In this document: one piece after another, positions 43,008 through 55,709 of the stretch
How the letters are laid out: each line of letters begins with the position of its first letter
Position numbering within the stretch: position 1 is the stretch's first letter
Assembly: GCA_037367355.1 (NCBI GenBank)
Contig: CM074695.1
Span: forward strand, 2,418,001 to 2,482,000
Direction: 5' to 3'
From: Neoscytalidium dimidiatum
Taxonomy: Eukaryota > Ascomycota > Dothideomycetes > Botryosphaeriales > Botryosphaeriaceae
DNA length: 64,000 bases
The notes under the pieces: generated by a model
What the model was told of the DNA's origin: nothing
The model's database searches: none
What the model saw: only the letters and a program-made list of their open reading frames with translations
Program-made: the position numbers and the translations under genes

Positions 43008-44305
43008 GGCCACGACACTCTCTTTCGTCGTTCTGGGGGAGTCGGAATGAAGGCTACGAGGGCCCCCGCGGACGCTGCCAGAGGTCCGTCAAAAAAAAAA
43101 AAAAAAGGGATTCGGAGGGGTGGCTTGAGATGTGGTGCAGAGGAGGCGCGCGGAATGTGTGGACAAGCAGATCAAATAAGAATGGCCATGTCTCCCCGTC
43201 TGCGATGCGTGTACCTTGTCTGAGCGGGACGAGCAGGTCGGGCGGTGATTGGCGCGGGGGGTGGGCACCGCAGTGGGCAGACTGGGGAAAGTGGTGTTGT
43301 AAATGTTGCGCGATAGGTCCGGGTGGAGCAGCGATAAACTCCGTGGTCGCGCGAAGCTCAAAGTATCGCTGATGGTCTCAGCGCGGGCAAGGTGGCAGGG
43401 TGGCAGCGAGTGAGCGCTGGAGCTGGGAGCTGGGAGCTTGGACGGGCCGGAAAGTATGGGGGAGCGGGGAGGTCAACTGGTGGGCAGTATCATGTTGGCC
43501 AGCATGCGCGTTCAGGGCGATGTATGACGCCGAGGTGATTTGGGGATTGATAATGCAAGTAGCAGCGTGTCGGCTGGCGGTTCCCCGAAGGGCCGGCGTT
43601 GTGAGCTGGCATGGGACCCCCGAGTCGTGACGTCGATGCCGTGCATGGCTTAGCTCCAAACACCTGCCGTCCGCGGTGACAACCAACAGCCAGCTGTCGC
43701 GGATGCCGGCCCAGCTGCATGCGAAAAAGTTAGCATTCCAGAGTTCTCGCCCGGCCCGTGGAGCTGCTTGTTTCGACCACGCCGACTCGACTGCCTCATG
43801 CGGGCGGGATCTTCTGTTGGGGGCAGATGGCGATAGCAGCGACCCATCTCGCGTCGTCCGTCGTCGATTGTCGGTCTCGCGCTCGGCTCCACCTGTCGCG
43901 CACAAATTGGACTCCATGCTTTTGCTACTACTCGGCTCCTGCATTCTGATTCGTCCGCCCCGCCGCCCTACGTCCAACGTGGTACAACTGAGTGGACGCC
44001 GCTGCAAAGAGTTCAGGAACACTTGTCTGTGCTTGCAACGCCGCCGACTCAGCCTCCGATAAGCCTCGGAAAACCGAGCAAGTTGACCAGCAAAAGCCTC
44101 GGAATCGTAAGCTCGTATACGCCCATTTTTAGCAGCTGAACAGCCGTGTGTACTATTGTTACAGACTTGATGTGAGAGGAGCTCGACAACGCCATGCTAG
44201 GCTTACATGCCCCAGATATAGCCCATGCCCTAATTCTACAGACCCGCCTATATTTTTTGTTGTCATGCGTAAACAAAGCCAAACATGCACAGCCGTCCGT
44301 GCTCT
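43008..44305. other. Intergenic region between MFS start and ferrochelatase stop
   Basis: No gene is supported; a 214-codon minus-strand frame at 43378-44022 has no recognisable motif and overlaps frames on the plus strand. Probably MFS promoter and HEM15 3-prime flank. Confidence 0.45.
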
Positions 44306-45728
<1,423 letters not shown>

Positions 45729-46181
45729 GGCGGGCGGTGATGGAGACGTTCGGACGGGGCGGAATCAATTGCTATCTCTGCATTGATCCGGAGTGGAGGC
45801 AGTCGGTGTCGAGCGAGGAATGTGCGCTGAATAAGAGGGGTGGTCTGGAGCTGTGGTACTTGAAGCTCGCCGGCGTCTTCGATCGTCATCGCGGGTGCTG
45901 GCGCGCCGCCAATCGGGCGCCACTCAGCGTCTGCGCATTACAGCATCCACCCTCTTTTGTTCTGGAAGCTTGGCGGGCACGTGTTCGCGCGATCAGCCCG
46001 CTGAGCTGAGCCCGGTCGAATCCAACCTCGTGTTCTCGTGTCCGAATCCGGCTTGTCGCGCTGGGGGACTCGCATTTTTAGAGACTCGTTCTATGGGCAT
46101 ACATATATCAGAACCCTAGAAGCCTCCAAGCGAGCCGCACCAGGAAGACCCGGCGATCGTCGAGCTGGTGAAGATCTATCC
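45729..46181. promoter_or_regulatory. Bidirectional promoter of ferrochelatase and alpha-amylase
   Basis: About 450 bases between two divergent ATGs. A CCAAT box lies at 45909-45913 (CGCCAATCGG), the binding site of the fungal HAP/CBC complex, which is known to control heme and iron genes; here its use is inferred only. A weak TATAT (46104-46108) lies about 75 bases before the amylase ATG. Confidence 0.4.
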
Positions 46182-48112
46182 ATGTCGTGGCTTCGCAATC
46201 GCTTCTCCAAGGCTCACCGTAGCCGCAAAAACGAGGCCCAGATCGCACTCAGGGGTAAATCCTCGAAGGTCCCCTTGCCCTTGCTGCCCGCTGATGACCG
46301 ACTGAAAAAGGTCCAGAGAAGCAGGAACCGGGCAACCTGACGCCCGTCAACCAGACCCTCTTCCAAGGCTTCGAGTGGCACACGCCAGGTGGGCACTGGA
46401 CCCGCCTATCTGCAGCGTTGCAGACTTATGCCGATCTGGGTATAACCTCCATCTGGCTGCCGCCCGGCTGCAAGGCAAACCAGCCCGACGGGAACGGCTA
46501 CGACTGCTACGACCTGTGGGATCTGGGCGAGTTCGATCAGAAAGGGTCGCGCTCGACAAAATGGGGTTCTCGCGAGGAGTTGCGCGAGCTCATGGACAAG
46601 GCGAAGAGCCTGGGCATCGGCATCATATGGGACGCCGTCCTCAATCACAAAACTGCAGGTGACACGACGGAAGAGTGCTGGGCTGTTGAGGTTGACCCTG
46701 AGGGTAAGTCTGCTTTCAAATGCAGCTCTACAGTTTATCTACTTCACCACTTAATTCTTGTTTGCCTCCTCCACATGCACCTTTTTTTTTTTTTTTCTTA
46801 TTGTCATATATTTCAAGCGTGCTCCCTTTTCCTGTTCATCCGCTCTCTCCACCTCAAGAAATCTCAACAGCATGTTTTCATATCTTAATGCTTCCCCTCC
46901 CCAGACCGCAGGAAAGAGATATCCAAACCCCGCAAAATCGAACCCTGGATCCACTACACCTTCCCAGGCCGGGGCACCAAGTACAGCTCCATGCAATGGC
47001 ACTGGCAGCACTTCAACGGCACCGACTGGGACCAGCGCGCGGAGCGGCACGCCATCTACAAGATCATCGACCCGCCGGACCCGAAAACCGGGCGGCCCTC
47101 CCGCCGCAAAGGCCGCAAGGACTGGGCGCCGGACGTGGACGACGAGAACGGCAACTTCGACTATCTCATGTTCTCCAACATCGACTACGCCAACGCGGAA
47201 GCGCGGAACGACGTGCTCGCCTGGGGCGCGTGGATGGCGTCCGCCGAGGTCGGCGTGACGGGCTTCCGGCTCGACGCCTTCAAGCACGTCTCCTGGCACT
47301 TCGCGCGCGAGTGGGTCGCGCACGTCAAGGCGCACGCCGACGTCTTCATCCTCGGCGAGTACTGGACGACGGACGTCTCCAAGCTGGCCGGGTGGGTCGA
47401 CCGCGTCGGGCACGGCGCGCACACGTACGACGCGCCGCTGGTGCACGCCTTCTCGGCGGCCTCGCGCGCGCGGCGCGCCGCCTCGCAACAGGCCGCCGCC
47501 GCCGTCGACCTGCGCGCCCTCTACCGGCACACGCTGACCGCGGCGCGGCCCCGCAACGCCGTCACCCTCGTCGCCAGCCACGACACCCAGCCCGGCCAGA
47601 CCATGGACACGCCCGTCGCCGCCTGGTTCAAGCCGCTCGCCTACGCGCTCATCCTGCTGCGCGCCGACGGCCTGCCCTGCGTCTTCTACGGCGACCTGCA
47701 CGGCACCCGCGGCCCGCACGCCGCCCCGCCCGCGTGCGGCGGGCGGCTCCCGCTGCTGGTCGTGCTGAGGCGGCTCGTCGCGTACGGCGAGCAGACGGAC
47801 TATTTCGACGCGAGGACGAGCGTCGGCTGGGTGCGGCACGGGACGTGGGACCGGCCGGACGGGTGCGCCGTGGTGCTGAGCGTGGCCGGCCCGGCGAGGA
47901 AGACGATGGGGGTTGGGAGGTGGGCGGCGGGGCAGACGTGGGTGGATGTGTTTGGCGGCGTGGAGGAGCGAGTGGTGTTGGATGAGCGGGGATGTGGTGC
48001 TTTCTCGTGCGCGGCGAGGAGTGTAAGCGTGTGGGTGAGAGATGGGGCGGTGGCGGGGCAGGAGGTGTGGGAGAGGGTGGTGGGGAGGGGGCCGGAGGAG
48101 TTCAAGCTGTAG
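46182..48112 (+). CDS. Cytosolic GH13 alpha-amylase
   Basis: Exons 46182-46254, 46317-46703 and 46905-48112 give 555 residues; introns are GTAAAT..GTCCAG (62 nt) and GTAAGT..CCCCAG (201 nt, with a T-run). There is no signal peptide: the protein starts MSWLRNRFSKAHRSRKNEAQ, then TPVNQTLFQGFEWHTPGGHW. GH13 regions are present: DAVLNHKT (region I), the nucleophile in GFRLDAFKHV (II), the acid/base in FILGEYW (III) and VASHDTQPGQ (IV). The DWAPDVDDENGNFDYLMFSN segment matches the bacterial-like cytosolic amylases. Fungal intracellular members of this group (for example Histoplasma AMY1, Aspergillus AmyD) influence cell-wall alpha-1,3-glucan, so a role in priming or trimming that glucan is more likely than starch digestion. 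Confidence 0.92.
46782..46796. repeat. Poly-T run inside the second amylase intron
   Basis: Fifteen T residues in the 201-nt intron 46704-46904, well before the acceptor. Confidence 0.8.
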
Positions 48113-48462
48113 GGGGTTGAGAGGGAGGAAGGCTGTGGAAGGAGAAACTATGTGAGAAGGCGATTGATTGAACTCAATGAACAGAGTCGGGATATAGACA
48201 TTAAATGCTATTTTGTACCGAAAGTTGGCTTACTTGAAGGAGCCCGTGGTTGAGCGTGATTGGTGCGCTGTGACGCCCGTTATTTACACTATCGAGTCGG
48301 TTGGTTGGGGAGCTGAGCCATTGAACGTACTTTGATTGCTGACTCTAAGGCTTCGTATTACCATGTTCAACATTGGAGAAAGACCTTAACTTCTGAAGCC
48401 TGGAAATGGTATATTTGCTTTTGATATGCCCTTTGGACAAAAAATGTATAGTAGAGACTCCT
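48113..48462. other. Convergent intergenic region, no gene seen
   Basis: Short 3-prime flanks of the amylase (+) and ALG5 (-) genes. Confidence 0.6.
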
Positions 48463-49932
48463 CTATGCGCGCGAATATACTCCAAACATCCAACTGGCAC
48501 GCAGCACTGCCAGCCCCCACGCCATGCCCAAACTATCCCAAATGACATTCAGCTTACTGCCCATGACCTCCTTCCAGCCAACGGCGACTTCAGCCATGGG
48601 TATGTTTGCACTCTCGGCAAGCATCAGCATCTCCACATCGAAGATCCAGCCCTCGCTGTGCATGTACGGAATGATATAGGGCAGGGCGGCGCGCGAAAAG
48701 AGCTTGAAACCGCACTGGGTGTCCTTGATTCTGGAGGTAGCAGGCGGCGTCATGATCCAGAGCAAGAGATGGAAAGAATGCATGAGGAAGTTGCGAAGCT
48801 TCGAGCGCTGGAGTAACCGTTAGCATTGGTAAAAGCCCAGCGAATATTTGCGATTTCTTACCTTCACAACGGCCTCACTCCCCACCAGATGTGACCGTGA
48901 ACCAATGCCAACGCCTCTTCCGAGCGAGTCTTCAACTTCCTGGCAACCCGCAACGAGCTTCTTCAGATCCGTAAACTCACTCGCACCGTCAGCATCCGCG
49001 AAGACAACGTACTGCCCCCGAACGTGTCGCATGCCATGAGTGACAGCTCCACCCTTTCCTCTGTTCTGCTCCAACCTGATAACCCTGATCGAGCCATGCG
49101 GAATATGCGTCGGACCGGGCTTCGCCTTCCACGGGCCGGGCACGGGTGTTGGGTACTGCGACAACTGATGATCGCGCGCGAAATCGAGCGCATACTCCTC
49201 CGTCCGATCGGTCGAGCCGTCCGACACGACGAGGATTTCCCAGCCCGAGCCCACACGCGCAGACGTGGCGCCCCCCGGGGCCGCGGCCTTGCCGTTGCCC
49301 TGCTGCGCCTTGCCCTTGCCGGCGCCGTTCAGCGACTTGGCCGAGACGGAGGGCGAGCGGGCCTCGACCTCGGCGCCGTGCGCATCGCCGTACTCGCGCT
49401 GCAGGAACTCGACGGCCTCCTCCAGCATGCCGCCCAGGCGCTGCTCCTCGTTGTACGCCGGCACGACGACGGACATGAAGACCTCCGGCTCCCCGTCGAG
49501 CTTGTGCTGGTCCTCCATCGGCTTGCGCTGCCGCCGCGCCAGCTCCTTGCGCGCCTTCCATTGGTCCAGCCAGCAGGGCAGCTGCTTCGGTTCGCTGACG
49601 CTGCCGTCCGGCAGGATCGTGCGGTACGTCTTCTCCGACGGGAACGGGAGGCGCGGGGTCGGCGCGACGATGAGGAGGAAGGTGTAGAACTGGAAGCGCG
49701 CGCATCGTCAGCGTGGATGCGCGCGGAAATGGTGTTTGCGGGGAGGAGCAGCCTCTGGAATTTGGCGCGGGATGGAATGCGGGCTTACCAGGCCGGCGAA
49801 GCCGACGACGGAGGTGAGCAGGAGGATTAGGATGAAGGAAAGAGGGGCATGTTGGATGTTCAGCCACAGCTCCTGCAGCTCCTCGCCAAATAGGCTCAGC
49901 TCGGCGCTGAGGGAGTCGAGGATGGCGGCCAT
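48463..49932 (-). CDS. ALG5: Dolichyl-phosphate beta-glucosyltransferase
   Basis: Exons 49932-49789, 49689-48862 and 48807-48463 give 438 residues; introns are GTAAGC..TTCCAG (99 nt) and GTAAGA..CTCCAG (54 nt, GCTAAC branch site). The enzyme moves glucose from UDP-glucose to dolichyl phosphate on the cytosolic ER face, supplying glucose for the N-glycan precursor. An N-terminal membrane anchor (LSFILILLLTSVVGFAGL) spans the first intron junction; the GT2 catalytic fold follows with SVVVPAYNEE, VVSDGSTDRTEE, RLEQNRGKGGAV, the DxD motif in VFADADGASEF, and the ALG5-type end DTQCGFKLFSRAA and EGWIFDVEML. A Gly/Ala/Lys-rich insert (about residues 150-185) is longer than in yeast. Convergent with the amylase. 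Confidence 0.95.
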
Positions 49933-52900
49933 TTGAGGCCAAGTTGAGCGGACACTACGGGAAGCGCTGGGCAGGCGGGCTGAAGGCCCATTGATCGGCG
50001 GGGCGCGGTGGAACGAGGAGCGTCGGGCGGGATTCGAGGGCGGTTGATGGAGACGAGTGTGTGTGAATGAGAGTCTGTCTGCAGGCCGGCTACACCAGGG
50101 CCGCCGACTAGTTAGAGGGACACTGTCGTGGAAGTGTCAACTGTCAATTGCGCGTCTAGTGACGACGTTGCATTCACAGGCCGGTGGTCCCTGCATGATG
50201 AACCGCGGGCGGCCCTGAGTCGCCCCGAACTGCTTTTGGGGCCCGCCCGCCTGCCGCAGAGCCTCTTCTTCCCCGAGCCTCGTTCTCCACACTGTCCGAA
50301 GCCTCAACACCAACTCACATCATCGTCGCTACGGTGTTGCCCCTGTCCAGCCGTTCGCATCTCCAGCGCCGACGTGCTTCCGGATGTCGATAGCCGGCCT
50401 GCTGCACGACGGGATCCAAAATGCCTCACGACGCAACGCGCGCCCCAGAACCACGGCGCTGGTCATTCGTCCCGGGTCCGGTGCTGCACTTGTTCTCGAA
50501 AGTCATGTACGCGGTGGGTCAAGTGTCCATTCTTTTGCTCGTCACATGGCCGTGGCCCTTCAATCATTCCTCTGCGCTCTGAAGAATATCGCATTTCGAA
50601 CGGCTATCTCCGATATGAGAGCTTACCTCTTATGGGACGAAATGACACGACCGAATATTTCTCTTCCGCTCCATCCCGCCGTGTTCGTGGTCGACAGAGG
50701 TGCTATGAGCACTCGCGATAGATGCTGCTGTGGTGTTCTTGCCGGTCGCCCTTCGTTCCGCACCACCGGGCATCATGCATGGCTGCAACGCGTTTCTATT
50801 ACGGGGAAATTCGCTGCCAGTCGTATCCAAGACTCCAAAAGCTCATTCACCGGCAAGCAATCGAAGTGCAACGTGCATGTCGCCCCTTAGGGCTTGGCGT
50901 GCATCTCGTATTCTCTGTCGCATGCCATGCTGGACGCTGGTTAGCTGACGACGTGGGAGGTCGAAGCTGAGATTGTGGCTGTGAGCATGCGTATCACCGC
51001 AACGAAGGCGAAAAATTTGCCCCTAATTACTAGCCACCTGCCTTTTGTCCGCAAACAATTGCCACATATGCTCGCCCGCCACCGGGCCGAATTAACTCGG
51101 AAGGGCATGGCAGGCTAAAAACGAATTTCTCATGCCGTCCATTATCCGCGAATATGCGTTACAACGCTGTGTGCGTGCGCGCTTGTGGCGGAGTAAGCAC
51201 CATGCTAGGATCCCAATTTGTCTCCAGATTCATACTTGCCTCACTCTCTAATTCGGCAATGGCAGACGCTCAGCTCAAACATGACAGGCACTCGCTTGAG
51301 CTTACGACTACTTCTCTTCTCCAGCCAGGTTGCCTTGCTGCACTACTGCCCTGTGGCTTCCGTCCGATGCTCCCCCTGACCTCTCACATCTCTCCACCAT
51401 CCCCCTCTGGCACCTCTCCTAGAGACTTGGAAAAGAAGGCAACCACGGAGTCGCCGATCATGCTACACAGTGGCTTGCGTCCGAGACGTGGAGCTTCTTG
51501 CCTGTCGCCGTTCAGACGGTGCTCACCGGTCAAACGCGGATGATCTTCGCCAGGGCAACACCACACAGTTTGTCGCCCTCCCGCCCAATTGAAGACTTCT
51601 GGAACAAGGCAACAAACTAGACGTCATTGCTGACAGGTCAATTCGACAGCTGAGCGGCCCCACGCCCAGCTGGTTGTCGACACGCCCCTCATCTGTGCTC
51701 CACGGGATTTCCAACATGGGAATGGAATGCAGAGAGAGATGCACATTGTGACAGTTGCCTGCCGTCCGGACACGCCTGTGCGTCGATGGCCCCACGCCGG
51801 CCTTGCGGCTAGCCTTGCCTTTACCGCTTCTTAAGTCGATCAAAGAGGGAAGGACGATGTCAGCTGCGATGATCATCCTCGAGCTCTGCGCACTCGCCCT
51901 TGCCTGGGGTCCTTTGCCTTCTGCGAGAGGGGAAGGGAGAGAAAAAAAAAAAAAAATGCTGCTGCCTGCAGTGGTGCGTGGGGCCATTTGCATCCGGTGC
52001 TATGGTGCCTGTTTCGGGTAGAAGAGCCTTCTTGCGGTGTAACCTCTGCCGCGCCTGTGAAAAGGGGGTGGGCGGCTGTGAGGGTCGGCGACTTTACGAT
52101 CTTGGCGTGATGAATCATGATGATGGTCATCACGTATGAATACAGTCTCTTTCTCTTTTGAGACTGTGATGAGAGATGTTTCCGATTGGATTGTGAGTCT
52201 TGGATCATGAGGTATGCCTCGGTTACGGAGATGGCTCAAGCTCTGCAGTGCACGAGCTTGCAACGTGATCAAACAAGACGGACAGTTGCGTGCCAAGGTT
52301 GATAAACTCTAAACAAGGCCTTTTGGAGCTTCTTCCCGCCTTGCTTTGATCCATCTTTATTTGGCTGTAACCTGTATGCTCTGTCCGACTTCACCGATGG
52401 ATAGGGCCGTGATGATTTGTCTCTCATATGACTTAACATCATACCCGCCTTGCACCCTTCAAAGTTCTTCTGCCTCCTTCCTCTATTCATCCTCGAGTTT
52501 CATTTGCCTCTGGGCCACTTTCTCGATCGGCTCTGTGGCGCTTGTTCCGCAGTGCGTACAGTCAGAGACTAGTAACACTCTGGCAGTTGCTGTTAGCTTT
52601 TGCTGAGAAGGTTTCTGCGGGCATCAACAAAACTGAGGCATCCAAGTTGTTGCCTGGTCGGCTTCTTCCTCGGTGGTCGCCGAGCCCCATCATCGGTGGT
52701 CCCCATCCTCACCTAGTCTGCAGGATTCGCTTCCTCAACGCTATGTGATTGGCTCGGGATGGTAGCCAGAATTCCCCGCATCACCGTGATAAGCAATGTT
52801 CTCCGCCACCGTACATTCTGCCACAGTCACCAAAAGGTCTAGGCGTCCCAAAGAGGTGTCCGTGGGCATTCCAGGCAGTGGAGCCGGGATAAGGTCTTCA

Positions 52901-53228
52901 AGTGCTCGGTGCCGTTTGACACAAAGACTGTTGTAGACGCCCGCCCGGTACAAAGAACCATCCCTCGCTCAACACCGAGTCTTTTCTGGCCACCTGCAAA
53001 TTAATGCAAGGAGTTCATTGTGTTACTACCAACCGAGTCATCCTCAATCAAGCGTTCCATCTTCACCACTTTTCTTCAAGATCCCTCCAACCTCATATAC
53101 CTCTTTATCAACCATACCAACTCTTCTACTACTAAGCACCCTAAAACGACGGAACGAGCAACCGACAACCGAAAGAAAAGCTCCAACCCAACGCAAACCT
53201 CCCCATCAACCTCCCCATCCCTTCCAAG

Positions 53229-53233
<5 letters not shown>

Positions 53234-53274
<41 letters not shown>
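53234..53274. repeat. (GA)n microsatellite
   Basis: About 20 uninterrupted GA units in gene-free DNA. Confidence 0.95.
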
Positions 53275-53279
<5 letters not shown>

Positions 53280-53323
53280 CTCCCCTCAGCCAAAATCAGC
53301 CAACCACCAACCCTCAACATCAC

Positions 53324-53344
53324 CAAAAAAAAAAAAAAAAAAAA
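53324..53344. repeat. Poly-A run of 21
   Basis: Follows the GA repeat by 50 bases. No element with a poly-A tail could be recognised upstream. Confidence 0.9.
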
Positions 53345-53655
53345 CCAACGGGGCTCCATCAACCCCCACCAACCCTAATCCGGTCACCCTCCCTACAGCC
53401 TGGCCGCCCACAACCACCCTCCTCCAGCTCCGCACCGGGAAGATCGAAACCCCTCCTTCCCCAACACGACCATCCCCTCCACCAATCGCCAAGACCCCCG
53501 CAGCTGCACCGCCGGGTGGCCCTAGCCCGGCTCGGCCTCGCGCGGGCGACGAGCAGGCCTCTCACAGGCGCGACGGGCCCCGTGCTGCAGTGCTGCGCCA
53601 TGCACGACGCCTCTTGGGGGCGCGAGCACCCCCCGCGGCGCATCACTTTCCTCCG

Positions 53656-53708
53656 GGGATGGGGGATGGGGGATGGGGGATGGGGAATGGGGAAGGGGAA
53701 GGGGAAGA
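53656..53708. repeat. GGGGGAT / GGGGAA tandem repeat
   Basis: GGGGGAT units (7 nt) grade into GGGGAA units (6 nt). Slippage-prone, with G-runs that could form quadruplexes. Confidence 0.85.
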
Positions 53709-53809
53709 GGGCTGCGCGCTGCTAGCTGAACCATCGGTTCGGGCGTGGACGGGATGGCGCGGCTGTGCCCGGGAGAGAGCAGCCGCACGGGGTGGTGCTA
53801 CCGCGTGCT

Positions 53810-53834
53810 GAGGGAGGGAGGGAGGGAGGGAGGG
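53810..53834. repeat. (GAGG)n tetranucleotide repeat
   Basis: About six GAGG units about 340 bases before the reductase pseudogene. Confidence 0.9.
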
Positions 53835-54149
53835 CGTCGTTGCGCGCGGGCGATCGGATGCAGGGTGAGGCGGTGGCCGCGGCGGTCGGTGTGGCGGGTG
53901 CAGGAGTTCTTGCACAGGGAGCGAGTGAGGGTGAGGGAGCTGGCTGGGTTGGAGCCGCGGGGGGGGGGCGGAGTTCGAGGAGCTGTTTCGGAATCGGCTG
54001 AGGAGGATGGAGAGGGTGGAGGGGGGCCGGAGAGCGAGGAGGGCAGGTTGCGGGGTGGGAAGGGGGGACGGGCTCGAGGTGTGGAGGGAGGTGAGGGCGA
54101 GGGAGAGGAGGAGGGAGACGGAGCGGGTCGCGTCTTTCGTTTTTGGTGT

Positions 54150-54959
54150 CGAAGGAGCCGGCGGAGGAGCCGTCCAAGGTCAGACCGGGCTCGCACGTCC
54201 GCGTTCGGTTGCGCAACTTGATCCGCTCGTAGTCCGTCGTCGGCGGGGATGAGAACGCCGTGGAGGTCGGTGTTGCTCTGGACGACAATAGCCGCGGCGG
54301 ATCGAAGTACCTGCACGATCAGGCGCGCGTCGGGGACTTTCTCACTATCGGCCGGGTTTACCGAGAGCTTTCCGCTTGAGAAGGATGCCCAGAAACATGT
54401 CCTCATTGCCGGTGGTATCGGAATCACTGCGTTTATCCCAGCGGCGCAGGAACTCGCTGAACAGTGCGCTGATTGGGAAGTCCACCTCTGCGTCCGCTCC
54501 TTGGAGGATATCCCCTTCCGCCGTTACCTCGACGCCCTGGGAGACCGCCTCTTCATCCACAGCGCAAAAACCGGAGACTGCTTGGATATCACATAGCTCG
54601 TCGGTGCACAGCCTGTTGGTACGCATGTCTACTGCTGTGGCCCGCGACGGATGATGGGCGACGTGACTGCAGCTGCGGAAACCATGGGACCGCCGGAGGT
54701 AAACGTGCACTTTGAGGCTTTCACAGCAAACTTAACGGGTGATCCGTTTGAGGTGGAGCTGACAAAGAGCGGAAAGAAGTTAATTATTCCGACGAATGAT
54801 ACTTTGCTAGATGTCCTGGGGGAGGTTGGGAACTGTGGAACATACAAGGTGAAGGGAAGGGTGGACCATAGAGGCACAGCGTTGGACGATGAAGAGAAGA
54901 GTCACACTTTGCTATGCTGTGTTTCGAGGGGTGTGGGAAAGATTGAGATTGATTTGTAG
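54150..54959 (+). pseudogene. Decayed PDR/VanB-type ferredoxin reductase
   Basis: Frames across this stretch match pieces of a phthalate-dioxygenase-reductase type protein, an FMN/NAD flavoprotein with a C-terminal plant-type 2Fe-2S domain. In order: GSHVRVRL and LIRS (flavin-binding barrel), GVALDDNSRGGSKYLHDQARVGDFLTI, then in a shifted frame FPLEKDAQKHVLIAGGIGITAF (NAD-binding; partly quoted), and finally VYCCGPRRMM, FEAF and DHRGTALDDEEKSHTLLCCVSRGVGKIEIDL (partly quoted). Defects: in-frame TAG codons at about 54229 and at 54594-54596, a frameshift near 54350, a gap in the Fe-S loop removing the first Cys, and GTY where CGTC normally supplies the third Cys. The N-terminal part is missing or unrecognisable, replaced by repeats. 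I treat it as non-functional. Confidence 0.72.
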
Positions 54960-55709
54960 ACTAGGGTAGAGAAAGAAGCGGTACTCATCGCACCTTTGCT
55001 GGAACAGAGCTTCCTCTGCACGACGGAGTAGCAAAGAGAAACTTGCCATGCAACTAAAATCTTCGTGTAGAATATAGATACCGATGATAACAAAAGATAT
55101 TCTTCAAAGAGTCCATTATGGTTCTAATCACTCCACACTGATACCTTGGATGTGGAAGACATGTGTGGCGTAAAGAGTCAGGTGCGAGACTCGTAGGACC
55201 GTTGAAAGCTACCTATTTGGTAGGAAGGAAGTAGTAACGAATATGAGGCCCTTCGCAAACCCACCTGTCCCATGGGAGCTGACACGCCTCAAGTATTCAA
55301 GCCAAACTGTAAAAGGAATTTCATCATGTTGTGTGACAAGTGCTGTAGATAACTGTTAAACACTCGCAACTTCGACAGCCGGAAAGACTATATAGAAGTC
55401 TCAGAGCTTAAGTAAAGGGACACGAAGACCGGTAGCATTCTCCTCTTTCTTTCATACAGTCGAGCCGGGTTTTACGTCATGTCTTTGTCTCCAAGACAAG
55501 ATCTGTGTCACAAAAGATGCCGTATCGATTTATCTCCATTGGATAGCATGCATAATTGTTCGTCAAATGAGAAGCTCGTCCTCTTTGCACTCCAACTTAC
55601 ACCTAGGCTGCACTCTCGTCAACTTTTATCTCTTCAAATCCTTTACGGAGGTCACGATCCTTCTGGTTGTAGAGCGATATACACTCGCCTAAAATCCGAA
55701 CCCCCGCGT
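54960..55709. other. Intergenic region between pseudogene and fucosidase
   Basis: No gene seen. AT-rich stretch near 55060-55420, likely 3-prime flank of the fucosidase gene. Confidence 0.5.

Larger units (their letters stand above)
49933..54149. other. 4-kb region without a supportable gene, rich in simple repeats at its right end
   Basis: The ALG5 promoter occupies the left end. From 50 to 53 kb I see only short overlapping frames on both strands. From 53.2 to 53.9 kb low-complexity tracts dominate (GA repeat, poly-A, GGGATGG-like and GAGG repeats), which create the long Pro/Arg/Gly-rich frames found there on both strands. The region ends in the reductase pseudogene. Confidence 0.5.

Noticed and set aside
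43378..44022. 214-codon minus-strand frame between the MFS and ferrochelatase genes
   Set aside because: No motif, overlapped by equally long frames on the other strand, and lies in the expected promoter/3-prime flank.
53018..53811. Plus-strand frames over 230-260 codons, Pro/Arg/Glu-rich
   Set aside because: Built from GA, A and GGGGAT repeats; coding appearance is an artefact of low complexity.
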